A stretch of DNA of 50,945 bases from Porticoccus sp038143955 (GTDB lineage: Bacteria; Pseudomonadota; Gammaproteobacteria; Pseudomonadales; Porticoccaceae): NCBI GenBank assembly GCA_038143955.1, contig JAYQMT010000001.1, forward strand, positions 1 through 50,945, read 5' to 3'. The translations under genes and the position numbers were made by a program. Under the pieces are notes generated by a model. That model was not told the origin of the DNA. It worked only from the letters and a program-made list of their open reading frames with translations, and ran no database searches. Every line of letters begins with the position of its first letter. Within the stretch, counting starts at the first letter, position 1. Below, one piece after another: positions 38,906 to 50,003 of this stretch.

Positions 38906-39928
38906 TCAATAATAGGATTTATACCATTTTACAAATTGAGATATTCCCTCCCGTATATTTGTTTTTGGTTCAAAACCTGTAAGAGCTCTTAGCAGATTTA
39001 TATCACTGTGTGTTTTCTCAATATCACCATCCTGCATAGCTAAAAATTTTTTCTTAGCCTCTTTTCCCTAAAATATTTTCCAACTCTTTTATAAAATCCA
39101 ATAAATTTATTGGATTAGAGTTTCCAATATTAACCACCCTAAATGGGGCCACTGCAGAGATATTATCATTTTTTATTATTTCTTTTCTTTCATTAACTTT
39201 TATTGGTTCTTTTGAGGTTAAAAGAAAAATAGCTTTTACCAAGTCATCAACATAAGTAAAATCTCTTTGCATATTTCCACTATTATAAACATCTATAGGC
39301 TTATCTAATAAAATATTTCTTGTAAACTTAAATAAAGCCATGTCAGGTCTGCCCCATGGCCCATAAACAGTAAAAAATCTAAACATAGTTATAGGAATTT
39401 CATATAAATGTGAATAGGAGTGAGCCATCGCCTCATTTGAGATTTTTGTTGCAGCATAAAATGACATAGGTGTATTTATTTTCTGGTTTTCATGTAATGG
39501 GTAATCTTTGTTACTTCCATAAACAGAAGAAGTTGATGCCATAAGCAAATGTTCAGGTTTATATTTTCTTGCTATTTCAAGAATTTGAAAAGTGCCTATC
39601 AAATTAGATTCAACATAGGACATAGGATTTTCAATTGAGTATCTTACACCAGCTTGTGCAGCTAAATGGACAACTATGTTAGGTTTATGGTTTAAAATAT
39701 TTCATTTAATAATTTAGTATCTTGAATTAAACCTTCATAGTTATGAAAATTAGAGTTTTCGCATAAAATCTTTTGCCTAGCCTTTTTTAAATTAACATCA
39801 TAATAATCAGTTAATGCATCAAGACCTACCACTTCCCAATCATTAGACAAGAAAAACATTGCTAAATGGAACCCTATAAACCCAGAGGAACCTGTAATAA
39901 AAGCAATTTTTTTCATTTGATTATCCAT
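38906..39928 (-). CDS. UDP-glucuronate 4-epimerase family NAD-dependent epimerase
   Basis: Extended SDR of about 340 residues that interconverts UDP-glucuronate and UDP-galacturonate. KIAFITGSSGFIGFHLAMFF, GLDALTDYYDVNLKKAR (the DxxNdYYd-type motif of these epimerases), then MASTSSVYGSNKDYPLHENQ, PMSFYAATKISNEAMAHSYS with Tyr and Lys, MFRFFTVYGPWGRPDMALFK, QRDFTYVDDLVKAI. C-terminus AMQDGDIEKTHSDINLLRAL and FVKWYKSYY. Frame slips near 39690 and 39055. The second Met (about 39916) is the more likely start. Confidence 0.87.
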
Positions 39929-40025
39929 TTTTCTTTTTAAACTTATATTTATGTAAAAATTAAATTTATAAATATCTTAGTTATAAACTTCAGAAGGATG
40001 AATGTATTTGTTTTTAATCACCTTA

Positions 40026-41104
40026 CTATAATAAATAATAAATAATTAGAATTATAACATTCAACATAAAATTATTAAGAATTATATCTTGAATACTTAG
40101 AGTAAGACCTAAACCAAATATATAAAAAAGAAATAATAAAAAAATTGGAAAGCTTAATGATCTAAAATGGTTGTCAATAAAAAAACCTAGTAATAAAAAT
40201 AAACTACCAAGACCTAATATACTTAGTACAACTTGTATATTATTTAATCCTAACCTTTGTAAGAAATGATGCAAATGACTTCTGTCAGGTTTAAATAATG
40301 AACGAGAATTTTTAAATCTAAATATCATTACAGCACAAACATCAAAGATTGGAATTGCTAAAATCCATAAGGCGAATGGTGGTGATATATTTTTATTAAC
40401 TTGTGTTTCATATAATAAAAGAAAAGATATAGAAAAACCTAGAAATAAACTACCACTATCACCAAGAAATATTTTATTTTTTGATTTAATCAGGTTAAAA
40501 CTTAAAAATGGAATTAAGCTTCCTATTAATGCCAAAATTAAAGGGTTAGAGTTAATATTTAAAGACAAAATTTCAATTAAGAAAATTACTGAAAAGAGCT
40601 AGAATAGCTAAAATTCCTGTTACACCATCTGCACCATCCATCAAATTAAATGCATTAGTTACCAACAACACTCCCAAGACAGTGATAGGATAAGCAAAAA
40701 GATCCCAAATTTATTTGAGTTTTTAAGCCAAAAGAATGTCCCAAAGTATCAAACTTTAAACCTGTTAACTCTAAAGTTATCAAAATTATGACTGTTTGTA
40801 TTGCAAGCCTAATTTTTGGTGAAAGAGGATAAAAGTCATCTATGAGGCCAAGAACTAAAATAAAAAAAGCACTTACCATGTAAATTAAAAATATATTATC
40901 ATCAATTAAACTTCCTGAAGTAGATACATAAACACCCATTAAAATTGAAAGGCCTCCTATTAATGGAACATTACCTAAATGTGACTTTCGTTTTGATGGG
41001 ATATCAACTAACTTTAATTTTCTTGCAATAGGTAAGAGTATTATTATTGAAATTAATGTTATTAATGATGAAAGCAGAAAAATAAATATTAAATTCAAGT
41101 CCAT
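40026..41104 (-). CDS. WecA/MraY-family undecaprenyl-phosphate sugar-1-phosphate transferase
   Basis: Polytopic enzyme that starts glycan assembly by moving GlcNAc-1-phosphate (or a similar residue) to undecaprenyl phosphate. About 355 residues, roughly eleven helices. Markers: DIPSKRKSHLGNVPLIGGLS, VLGLIDDFYPLSPKIRLAIQ (D-D-x-x-D-like motif I), VTNAFNLMDGADGV with catalytic Asp, KIFLGDSGSLFLGFSISFLL, and DRSHLHHFLQRLGLNN, the His motif of WecA. Frame slips near 40600 and 40700. A second initiating enzyme, distinct from the PglC-like one at 36548. Confidence 0.9.
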
Positions 41105-41231
41105 AAAACAATCATTTTTAAAAATTATGAAAAATTAATTGATGATTAACAAGAATATATAAAAGATACAAGAATTATGAACTATAGGTTTCTATGTATA
41201 AATTAAGAAATATAATTTTTGGGATACTTTG

Positions 41232-42179
41232 CTAGGTGATATTTCTTAACAAGTAATCATGATAACTTAATGTCAAACCATCAATTAATTTAGTTTGTGC
41301 TTTCCAACCTAACTTTTTAATTAAATCAACATTTAATAGTTTTCTTGGCGAACCGTCAGGTTTGGTTGTATCAAAAATAATTCTACCTTTATACCCCACC
41401 ACTTGTTTAATAGTCTTAGCTAATTCTTTAATTGTTAAGTCTATACCTGTTCCTATATTAACGTGTGATTGCATTTTTTTGTATTTTTTCAAAATTTATT
41501 TTATCTAATTGTGGATAAAAAGACATGCTTCAGCCATATCGTCAACATATAAAAATTCTCTCCTTGGATTTCCTGTTCCCCAAACAACTACTGTTTCTTG
41601 ATTATTTACTTTAGCTTCATGAAAACGTCTTATTAATCCTGGTACAACATGACTATTTTCTTGGATGATAATTATCACCTGGACCATATAGATTTGTGGG
41701 CATAACTGAGCGGTAGTCTCTTCCATACTGACGGTTATAACTTTCACATAGCTTGATACCTGCAATCTTTGCAATAGCATAAGGTTCATTTGTTGTTCAA
41801 GAGAACCTGTTAGTAAAACATCTTCTTTCATTGGCTGTTTTGCGTATTTAGGATAAATACATGAAGATCCTAAAAATAAGAGTTTTTGTACATTTTGTAT
41901 ATGGGAGTAATGAATTAAATTACTTTGCATTTGTAAATTTTGATATATAAAGTCTGCAGGATACATATTATTTGCATGTATTCCTCCAACCTTTGCGGCT
42001 GCAATAATTACTTCATCAGGACTTTCAATCTCCATAAAATTCTTTACTGCTTTTTGATCGCATAAATCGAGCTCAGAATGTGAGCGAGTAATTATTTTTA
42101 TATTTTTTTTATATTTAAGTAACTTGTGAATTGCACTTCCAACCATTCCATTATGGCCTGCTAGAAATATTTTTTTCAT
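41232..42179 (-). CDS. fcl: GDP-L-fucose synthase
   Basis: Epimerase/reductase that finishes GDP-L-fucose from GDP-4-keto-6-deoxymannose. KIFLAGHNGMVGSAIHKLLK, LDLCDQKAVKNFMEIESPDE, AAAKVGGIHANNMYPADFIY, LFLGSSCIYPKYAKQPMKED, then VMPTNLYGPGDNYH-type sequence after slips near 41790 and 41670, HVVPGLIRRFHEAK, WGTGNPRREFLYVDDMAEAC, and after a slip near 41500 VNIGTGIDLTIKELAKTIKQ. About 315 residues. The ATG at 42179 has GAGG upstream and starts just after the gmd stop (42188), so the pair is one operon. Confidence 0.93.
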
Positions 42180-42187
42180 ATCAATCC

Positions 42188-43306
42188 TCAATCTTGTATT
42201 GAATTTGGTAAATCAAGTTTATTTTCTTTCAATAACACAGCTCTTCTAGCTACTTTATAATCCTCCTCAATCATTTCCTTGCACATTTCTTGAACTGTTA
42301 TCTCAGATTTCCAACCTAATTCTTTTTTGGCTTTAGAAGCATCTCCTAGAAGACTATCAACCTCAGTAGGACGAAAATAACGAGGATGAACTTTAATAAT
42401 TTTTTGTCCAACACTTACCTTAAGAGGAAGTTCACTAGAAACAGCAGCCACAACTCCAACTTCATCTATTCCCTTACCTACAAACTCTATCTCAATTCCA
42501 AGTGCACTTGCAGCCAAAATTATAAACTCACGAACAGAATGATGTTTTCCTGTGGCAATAACGTAATCCTTAGGATTTTCTTGCTGAAGCATCATCCACT
42601 GCATTTTTACATAATCCTTTGCATGCCCCCAATCTCGAAGACTACTAAGGTTCCCCAAATACAAGCAATCTTCCAATCCAAGAGCAATGTTAGTCAAACC
42701 ACGCGTAATTTTTCGAGTGACAAAAGTTTCACCTCTTCTTGGGCTTTCATGATTAAACAAAATCCCATTACATGCAAAAATACCGTATGCCTCTCTATAA
42801 TTAATACAAATCCAATAAGCATATAATTTTGCAACCGCATAAGGTGATCGAGGATAAAATGGTGTTGTTTCTTTTTGTGGTGTTTCTTGAACTAGACCGT
42901 AAAGTTCTGAAGTTGATGCCTGATAAAACCGTGTTTTTTTTTCCAAACCTAAAAAACGGATTGCTTCTAAAATCCTTAATGTCCCTATAGCATCAACATC
43001 TGCAGTATACTCTGGAGCCTCAAAACTTACTGCGACATGAGACTGAGCACCTAAATTGTAAATTTCATCAGGTTCTATATCTCTAATAATACGAGTAAGA
43101 CTTGATGAGTCTGTCAAATCACCATAATGAAGTTTAAATTGGTTTGTTTTTTGAAGTTGATCTTGATAAATATGATCTATACGTTGTGTATTGAAAGACG
43201 ATGCACGACGTTTTATACCATGAACCTGATAACCCTTTTGAAGAAGAAACTCTGACAAATACGAGCCATCCTGCCCTGTTATACCGGTTATCAAAGCCTT
43301 TTTCAT
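42188..43306 (-). CDS. gmd: GDP-mannose 4,6-dehydratase
   Basis: Complete, 372 residues, no frame break. Converts GDP-mannose to GDP-4-keto-6-deoxymannose. KALITGITGQDGSYLSEFLL at the N-terminus, HGIKRRASSFNTQRIDHIYQ, LHYGDLTDSSSLTRIIRDIE, YNLGAQSHVAVSFEAPEYTA, FYQASTSELYGLVQETPQKE, SPYAVAKLYAYWICINYREA with catalytic Tyr and Lys, and NHESPRRGETFVTRKITRGL are all family hallmarks. Directly upstream of fcl. Together they make GDP-L-fucose, likely used by the fucosyltransferase-like protein at 48121. Confidence 0.97.
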   Translation of the reverse strand: MKKALITGITGQDGSYLSEFLLQKGYQVHGIKRRASSFNTQRIDHIYQDQLQKTNQFKLHYGDLTDSSSLTRIIRDIEPDEIYNLGAQSHVAVSFEAPEYTADVDAIGTLRILEAIRFLGLEKKTRFYQASTSELYGLVQETPQKETTPFYPRSPYAVAKLYAYWICINYREAYGIFACNGILFNHESPRRGETFVTRKITRGLTNIALGLEDCLYLGNLSSLRDWGHAKDYVKMQWMMLQQENPKDYVIATGKHHSVREFIILAASALGIEIEFVGKGIDEVGVVAAVSSELPLKVSVGQKIIKVHPRYFRPTEVDSLLGDASKAKKELGWKSEITVQEMCKEMIEEDYKVARRAVLLKENKLDLPNSIQD

Positions 43307-43397
43307 AATTTATATCTCCGTCATAGTATCAGGTGAAATTTTTCTAACCTTGATATGTTATCTTTCTAGTAAAATTTTAAATATTATGAACCAAAAG

Positions 43398-44140
43398 TTA
43401 TAATTTCTTATATTGCCATAATTTTGTTATTTTTTTTAAAAAAATTTTATAATAAATAAAATTATAATCATTTGATTTGAGAACTCTCACATCTTCTAAA
43501 AACTTTCGAATTTCAGAAAAAAAACCATTATTACTTATACCACCACTGCTCATCATATAAATGATCTCAGATGAAAAACTAAATGAAATATTACTAGAAT
43601 TTAACAATCTAAGCATCCATTCAAAATCAGCTGCAATCTTATATTCAGTTCGAAAAACACCAATTTTATTATAAACCTTTTTATCTATTAAAATCCCTAC
43701 ATGTGGAGGTATAATCATGGAGTTTATATTAATACCACTCAAATTTTTTATATGCCATTTTCTTTTAAATCGTTTACCTTTTATTTCTATACCATAAAAA
43801 ATCACATCCGCATTAGGATGATTTATATCTCGAATAAGGGTATCACAAGATTTCAAAACATCGTCGCTATGTAAAAAAAAAGTTTTTGTTCTTGTTGCAT
43901 TTTCGATAGCGAGATTGAATGCTTCGTATAAACCAGCTTTTGGTTGATTAATTATCTTAAAATTAACAATTTTATTTTGATCAAAAAATCTTTAACTAGT
44001 TCAATGGTATTATCTTGACTATTTCCGTCTACTAAAACTAACTCAGCATTTTCCTTTAAAATTGGTAAAGAACTTTCTAAGCAAGCAATTATACTTTTAC
44101 TTGAATTTTTGGTGCAAACTAAAAGGCTTAAATCAAGCAT
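43398..44140 (-). CDS. Glycosyltransferase family 2 (WcaA-like)
   Basis: GT-A enzyme of about 247 residues: LDLSLLVCTKNSSKSIIACL, ELVLVDGNSQDNTIELVKDF, KAGLYEAFNLAIENATRTKT, the acceptor/metal region FFLHSDDVLKSCDTLIRDI, then NPHADVIFYG-like sequence, PPHVGILIDKKVYNKIG and AADFEWMLRLLNSSNISFSF. Resembles the WcaA-type enzymes of colanic-acid-like clusters. Frame slips near 43980 and 43860. Start overlaps the previous gene's stop by 8 bases. Confidence 0.83.
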
Positions 44141-45032
44141 CTATTTGTAAAACTTCTTTTATTGCTTTTTTAATATTTATATTTTTTGTCTTAATTAATA
44201 ACATTACACGAAAGACAAACAAATCAACAACCATCCTGTACCAAAAAGCATGAAAAAAATGAAATAAAAAGCCAATTTTTCCATCTAAAAAACCTATGCG
44301 AACAAAGTATCTATATAAAAAGTATAATGTTGGTCTTAAAAATAGAGGTAATTTACTATAATAGTTTTCCTTAATATTTCTTTTTTTACTAGTTGATAAA
44401 TTATTTTTAAATTTACTATTTTTATTAGTAAGACCATGGTTAATAAACAGCATTTCTATGGCTTCTCTTTTTGCATAACCAATATGTTTATTTAGCCAAA
44501 ATTCAAAACCCATTTTATTATCATCAATAATTGTCAATTTCATGAATAATTTCACCAGAAACAACAATATGTTCGTCCATCCACCTATCTTCACATAAGC
44601 CAAATCCAGATCTAAATAAACGAACTACACTAATAGGAAAAACTCCACCATATTTAATTCGATTACCTAAAAAATGAATACGTCTATAAAATGATATTCC
44701 ATTAATGTTTTTATATTTATTATTTCTAATTTTATCGATTAAGTTGAATAAATCTCCTTCTTCTTCAAAATATTCGTCAGCATCAACCCTAAGTAACCAA
44801 TCGTATTTATCTTTTAAATAATCAATACCAAAATTGAATTGTGTAGCATGATTTTTCCATTCATTAGTTAGGAAATCACATTTAAATTCTTTTGCAATTT
44901 CAGGAGTTTTATCAGTAGAGCCAGAATCCACTATAAGAATATTGTCCATTAATTTTGAAATCTGGCTTAAAATACGGTTTAAATGAACTCTTCATTTTTA
45001 GTTAATATGATTGCACAAATTGTCTCTTTCAT
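44133..45032 (-). CDS. Glycosyltransferase family 2 (WaaE-like)
   Basis: About 298 residues. ETICAIILTKNEEFHLNRIL at the start, ILIVDSGSTDKTPEIAKEF, FLTNEWKNHATQFNFGIDYL, then WLLRVDADEYFEEEGDLFNL (D-x-D-x-E metal site), RRIHFLGNRIKYGGVFPISV, MDEHIVVSGEIIHEIDN and GFEFWLNKHIGYAKREAIEM. This is the beta-1,4-glucosyltransferase/WaaE-like class. The C-terminus has an amphipathic/hydrophobic region. Frame slips near 44985 and 44535. Transcribed with its neighbours on the minus strand. Confidence 0.85.
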
Positions 45033-45116
45033 ATTCTTACCAATTGTAGCTAAAACATAATTGATTTTAAAAAGTTTTATTATAAAATAATTTAAAGAAA
45101 AATTTATAATTGAGTA

Positions 45117-45623
45117 TTAATTTCTTTTCTCATTCCTAACACATTTTGCAGGGTTACCAAGAAACACTTCATAATTTGAAATATCATTTAAAATAACTGA
45201 TCGAGCAAGTGCAACTCCAAAAGAACCAATGTTAACTCCAGGGGCAACAAACACATCCATACATATCCATGCATCATTCATTATATTTATTGGTTTAGTC
45301 TTAAGATCAAAAGAATTTACATTATAATCATGAGTTGCAGTACAGAGTTTTGCATCACGACTAATTATAGACCTCTCACCAATAGAAACCATAGCAACAT
45401 TATAAATAAAAACACCGTTATCTACGCAAGACCCATTAAACATAGTTAAATTTTTAGGATCCCATATTTTGGCGGAAGGATATACGTTTACGCTACCAAA
45501 TATTTTAGCTCCAAATAACTTTAATAAAAAACTTCTCCAAAAAAACAAAGTTCCTCTTGGATTCCATCTAGCAAAACAAAACCAAATTATTGCAAATAAA
45601 CTTCTTCTAACTTTACTAAACAT
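45117..45623 (-). CDS. WcaF-like hexapeptide-repeat acetyltransferase
   Basis: Complete, 168 residues. RGTLFFWRSFLLKLFGAKIF, then left-handed beta-helix repeats (VNVYPSAKIWDPKNLTMFNG, CVDNGVFIYNVAMVSIGERS, IISRDAKLCTATHDYN). The catalytic His is in CTATHDYN, and DAWICMDVFVAPGVNIGSFG and VFLGNPAKCVRNE follow. This is the colanic acid WcaF type that O-acetylates a sugar, commonly fucose, using acetyl-CoA in the cytoplasm. Fits the GDP-fucose genes of the same block. Confidence 0.9.
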   Translation of the reverse strand: MFSKVRRSLFAIIWFCFARWNPRGTLFFWRSFLLKLFGAKIFGSVNVYPSAKIWDPKNLTMFNGSCVDNGVFIYNVAMVSIGERSIISRDAKLCTATHDYNVNSFDLKTKPINIMNDAWICMDVFVAPGVNIGSFGVALARSVILNDISNYEVFLGNPAKCVRNEKRN

Positions 45624-45833
45624 CTGAAAGTTTTTCCCAATTAATCTATCCTATTCTATAACACCTATTTTACTAATAAAGCGATTATGTATAAATAAAT
45701 AACTACATAAACTCTATTTTAAAAAAAGTAAAAAAAGATAAATTTAAAATATTAAAACTTTAATTTTAAAAACCTTTTCTTAAAGTATTTATGTATAAAT
45801 GTGTTCTGGCATCTTACTTTTATTTTCTATCCA

Positions 45834-46912
45834 CTAATATGCTTCTAGTGTTTTTTGTGAAGCATTTTCCCACGAGAAATCTTTTTGCATCCATTTTTTT
45901 CCACGTCGTCCCATATCAATAAGTTGTTTTTCTGGAAGCGATAAAGCAACTTTTAATTTTCAAACAAAGAGACTTCATCTCCTTTTATCCACCAACCACA
46001 TTGATTAGTTTTTAGACCAGACCAAGGTGTCGCTTTTGTAGCAATAACTGGCAGTTCAACAGCAAGACTTTCTGCAACAGTCATAGCAAAATTTTCTGTC
46101 TTTGAAGGAAGTGCAAAAAGGTCACAGCTTGATAATAATAAATCTCTTTCAGGTCCATATATAGGTGGTTCAATGGTAACCCTATTTAAATTTAGTTTCT
46201 TTATTAATTTTTCAAGTTCTAGTTGATATCCGCATTCATCAGGACCTACAATTTTAAGATGCCACTTAGAAAAAATTGGTTCTATTCTTGACCATGCTTT
46301 TATAAGCGTATCTAAACCTTTTTTAGGGTGTAAACGACCAAAGGAAATAACAGTTTTTTGATTTTTAAATTTTTTTTCCTTCTTAATATTTGGTATATTA
46401 ACACCATGTGGAATTATGGCTATTGGCGCGTTTAGACCAAAATTTCTAATGTCATCAAACTCACTTTCTGCCGAAGCAAAAAACAATCGGGCATCAGCTA
46501 AAGCTTTTTTTTGAAATAATGAATAAAAAATTTTCTTTTTAATTGGTGAAAATTTTAGGGCATTTTTTGCAAGCATTCCATGAGGAGAAATTACGAATTT
46601 TGCATTCGTGTTTCTATAAATATTTGGAAACATCCAAAGTCCATGCGTATGTACAATATTAGAATTACTAGCTAATATATATTTTTTCATATCAGAAGAA
46701 TAACCAGATTTATGTAAAAGTGGTATTTTTAGAAAATCGTTTCTAAATTTATATTCGTTCATTGAGCTAACCCAGTTTTTGGAAATTGAAGATAAAGATA
46801 ATATTTCCACATTTTCTCCAAGAACACTTAATCCTTGAGAAAGTTCATTAACGCAATAGGTTATTCCAGAATATAAAATTTCTGAGGATGAAACTGTTTC
46901 TATAATTTTCAT
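45834..46912 (-). CDS. Glycosyltransferase family 4
   Basis: GT-B enzyme of about 358 residues. SSEILYSGITYCVNELSQGL, IVHTHGLWMFPNIYR, FVISPHGMLAKNALKFS, IAIIPHGVNIPNI, VISFGRLHPKKGLDTLIKAW, HLKIVGPDECGYQLELEKLI, DLFALPSKTENFAMTVAESL (E-x7-E) and WKTNQCGWWI-like LKTNQCGWWIKGDEVS. One slip near 45955; after it VALSLPEKQLIDMGRRGKKW and the end in LEAY. The HGLWMFPN and PHGML motifs are typical of transferases of mannose or fucose-rich repeat units, but donor is not determined. Confidence 0.87.
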
Positions 46913-46992
46913 TTAGAATAATTTTTCATAGTTTGATATAATTAGCTATTAAATAATTCTAGACAGTAATATTTTAATTCTATAAGCAAAAT

Positions 46993-48128
46993 TCATCTAG
47001 AAACTTTGAGCAGATAGACAGTAGAAAAAAAGCAACCTATCAAGTAACTTAGTATATAATATTCTGCGTTAGACACAAAAAAATTACCTAACCCAACAGT
47101 AATTAAAATTAATAAACTTGCATAAAAATTTCTTTCTAGTTTATTTAGGACAACATTTTTTATGTTTGGTAGATTATGAATAGAGAACAAAAAATATGTT
47201 GTAATAATTATAGACGTAAAAAAGAAAATTTTGTTCTTCAATATGAAATAGTAAAGAAAAAATTATGGAACTAAAACATAGATAAATCAGATTTAGTACT
47301 AGAGCTAAGAAAATATTAATCATTAAATCTTTATTAAAAACACTTTGGGAGTATTTTTTGCTCCAAATTGTAATTAAAGGTATATTTAAGGAGGCAATAA
47401 CTGTACGTATTGTCGATGCAACCCTTGTTGAAACATCAAATAAAATGATCAAACTAGTCGCTCCATATGCAAGCAAATTATACTTAATAAGAGGTTCAAT
47501 GCAAGATTGCACAATCGAAGTTCCTATTGAATAGGAATTTTGTGATATTAAAATAGACCAATTATATTGAGGAACACTAAAATCCCAGGCTTTGTTAGCA
47601 GTAACAATTAATACGCAACCAAATCCTATAAAAGTATATGATAATAACGCTAAAATAATAATTTGTACAATTGATAGATTAAGATGTTCAGCAAAAAAAA
47701 TATCAAAGAAAAAATTATAAATATTATTATCTGAACTTTACATCTCATTATTAATTTTCCAAGTCCGTCAACTATATTACATAATGAAAGGTGTAATTGC
47801 ATGATGGAAGAAAATAAAATAGCTAAATAAAAAAAAATATTAGCGTCTGAAAACAGACCATACATTATCATTAAGGTGGATATTATAATCAAACCAACAC
47901 CATTGAGAAGTATGATATTAGTGCTGTAATATCCCGAAGCTATAAATTTATTAAATAATACCCCAGAAAAAATATTTAAAGAAAATATGGCTGATGCTAC
48001 TGAAAAAGATACAGACCAGTCTACGTAATCTACATCAGTAGCTGATTTTATTAATGAGCTTAAAAGCTAAATGAAAATAACGCCTGTGCAACAACCTGCA
48101 AAATTGAAAATAACTTTTGATTAAACAT
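46993..48128 (-). CDS. Wzx-like O-antigen flippase (oligosaccharide MOP family)
   Basis: Very hydrophobic protein of about 380-420 residues with many helices, broken by slips near 48070, 47890, 47690, 47510 and 47240. Pieces in order: FNQKLFSILQVVAQALFSFS, VSFSVASAIFSLNIFSGVLF, IFFYLAILFSSIMQLHLSLC, IILFDVSTRVASTIRTVIAS then NIPLITIWSKKYS, and a C-terminal helix pair ending SYLIGCFFSTVYLLKVSR. The ATG at 48126-48128 overlaps the stop of the upstream gene. A Wzx-type flippase fits this block, in contrast to the ABC flippase of block B. Family assignment rests on topology and context. Confidence 0.6.
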
Positions 48129-48877
48129 ATTCTATATTGCTGACATCGCTAATAAACCGACTTAAATTTGACCCTTTAGGAAAATAGGTATTTTGATTGG
48201 ACAAAAAATATGACCAAAGAGAAAAAGTTGACCTTGATGCTACCAAAATATCTGCCGTTGACATACTTAGTATGTTTGAACACGCAGATAAATTTTGAGA
48301 AAATTTTACCCTAGAGCCAAATATTAACCATTCATTCGACACTTTGCTATCACTATATAAAACAACTTCCTTATCATTTTTAGAGAGCAATCTGTCAACA
48401 GTGTCTAAATACCACTGAGTAGGTATTTGATATGATAAGTCGGACTTATTAGATTTGTTAAAATCTCCACGACGAATATGCACTGCAATTTTACCAGTGT
48501 TATTAATTGGCTTCTCCAAGCAGTTTAAAACTAACCAATTATTAATTAGCAAGCGAGAGTCTGTGATATCATGAAAAAAGTTTGACTCACCTGAATAAAA
48601 TGTAGCTTTATTTCTATAAATAATAACACGAACAAAATCGATCCATTCCCTAAAACCACGTTTTTTGAATTCCTTATTATAAAACCTTAAATCTTTTTCC
48701 CTTCGTATAATTGGGCCTATTTTAATATTAAACATGGTTGGAGGAACAATAAATTTCTCTTTTGCTCTTTGCTGCTTGAAGAGCTCTAGTGATTGGAAAT
48801 AATAAATTACCTAAACCTGGCCCTGGTCCTCTTATAAACCCAAGGTCTGGTGTTGACAACAATGGATAATGATACAT
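48121..48877 (-). CDS. GT11-like alpha-1,2-fucosyltransferase-family protein
   Basis: About 251 residues. The start MYHYPLLSTPDLGFIRGPGP and GLGNLLFPITRALQA match the donor-side loop of GT11-like proteins. After a slip near 48745, FIVPPTMFNIKIGPIIRREK follows, and the key motif GKIAVHIRRGDFNKS (H-x-R-R-x-D) that binds GDP-fucose. Then YLDTVDRLLSKNDKEVVLYS and STADILVASRSTFSLWSYFL. GDP-L-fucose is made by gmd/fcl in the same block, which supports the assignment. Overlaps the flippase start by 8 bases. Confidence 0.78.
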
Positions 48878-48952
48878 TTATTTGGACTCTGTTTTTCAAA
48901 CATACATTTTCATAATTTATTATATCAACTCTAACAAGGCTATTTGATTTTC

Positions 48953-50001
48953 TTAAGAGATTAAACTTAACAAGTTATTGGCGGATGTTTGAGGAGATAT
49001 TCTATTTGATAATTGATTTGAGTTTCTTGAGAACATTAAGAGTGCTTCATCTGACATTTGCATGATTTTTAACATTTTTGATTTTAGGCACCTGTAATTT
49101 TGAGTATTAAAATAAAATCCATTAAATCTATTAATTAAAAAAGATTTTGTCGCTCCAACTTGATCAGATACAACTAATGGCAAGCCAGCTGCAGCAAATT
49201 CGTGTATAACAACACCCCAAGGTTCATAAATACTAGGAAGGACAAAACATCCGGCTCCTTTTACTTCATTAATTAGTTTTTCTGGCTGCATAAAATCTTT
49301 TACAACGACATTCTCTATTTCAATTAATTGGTATTTAAGAGAACCATTTCCAATTAAATGCAGCTCCCAATCATGTTTAAAATTCCTTAACTCATCCCAG
49401 GCTTTTAATAAAACTTCAAGCCCTTAATTTTCTCAAAACGCCCTACATATAAAAATCTATGTGGATAGTTTTTCTCTTTAAAAGTAACATTTTTTATATA
49501 TGCATTCGAAAACTTTGAAATATCTGCACTATACAAGTCAAAAATTATTTCTTCTTTTTTAAATCCAAGTTTACGCGCATATTCAAATTGGTATGTACCA
49601 GCTACCCAAGCATGACTAAAATATTTTTTAAAATAATTTATTATTCCTAATACTGATGCAAAATATTGCCTTAAAAGCCCGTACCATTGCCCATCTAACG
49701 CACAAACAACTGTTTTTCCTTTCATTTTTAAAATTGAAGCAGCATGAAGATAATCCTTATCAACCCAACCAGAGACAACTGTAATATCAGGATTTAATTT
49801 ATTAATAAGTTTAACAAGAGAATTCTATTTTCTTTTGATTTTGGATAAAGAAAAAGTTTTGTTGGAAGTAGGTATTTTATAAGGGGTTAATTTTTTATCA
49901 TCCCAATGAACTAAATGAATTTCAGCTCCAGTTTGTCTTAATTCATTAATAGTAGCTAAAGTATAGCCCATTACTTCCGTATAAAGATAAAGTATTTTCA
50001 T
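48953..50001 (-). CDS. Glycosyltransferase family 4
   Basis: About 348 residues: KILYLYTEVMGYTLATINEL, EIHLVHWDDKKLTPYKIPTS, DITVVSGWVDKDYLHAASIL, VVCALDGQWYGLLRQYFASV, HAWVAGTYQFEYARKLGF, RFLYVGRFEKIKGL (donor domain), then GAGCFVLPSIYEPWGVVIHE with the EPWG and E-x7-E motif, and FAAAGLPLVVSDQVGA. Frame slips near 49826, 49420 and 49300. The EPWGVVIHEF segment is distinctive for a WsaF/spore-coat-like GT4 subgroup. ATG at 50001, only 2 bases from the stop of the UDP-glucuronate decarboxylase. Confidence 0.83.
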
Positions 50002-50003
50002 TG

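Noticed and set aside
42386..42826. Plus-strand open stretch of 146 codons
   Set aside because: Shadow of the complete gmd gene on the minus strand; low-complexity composition.
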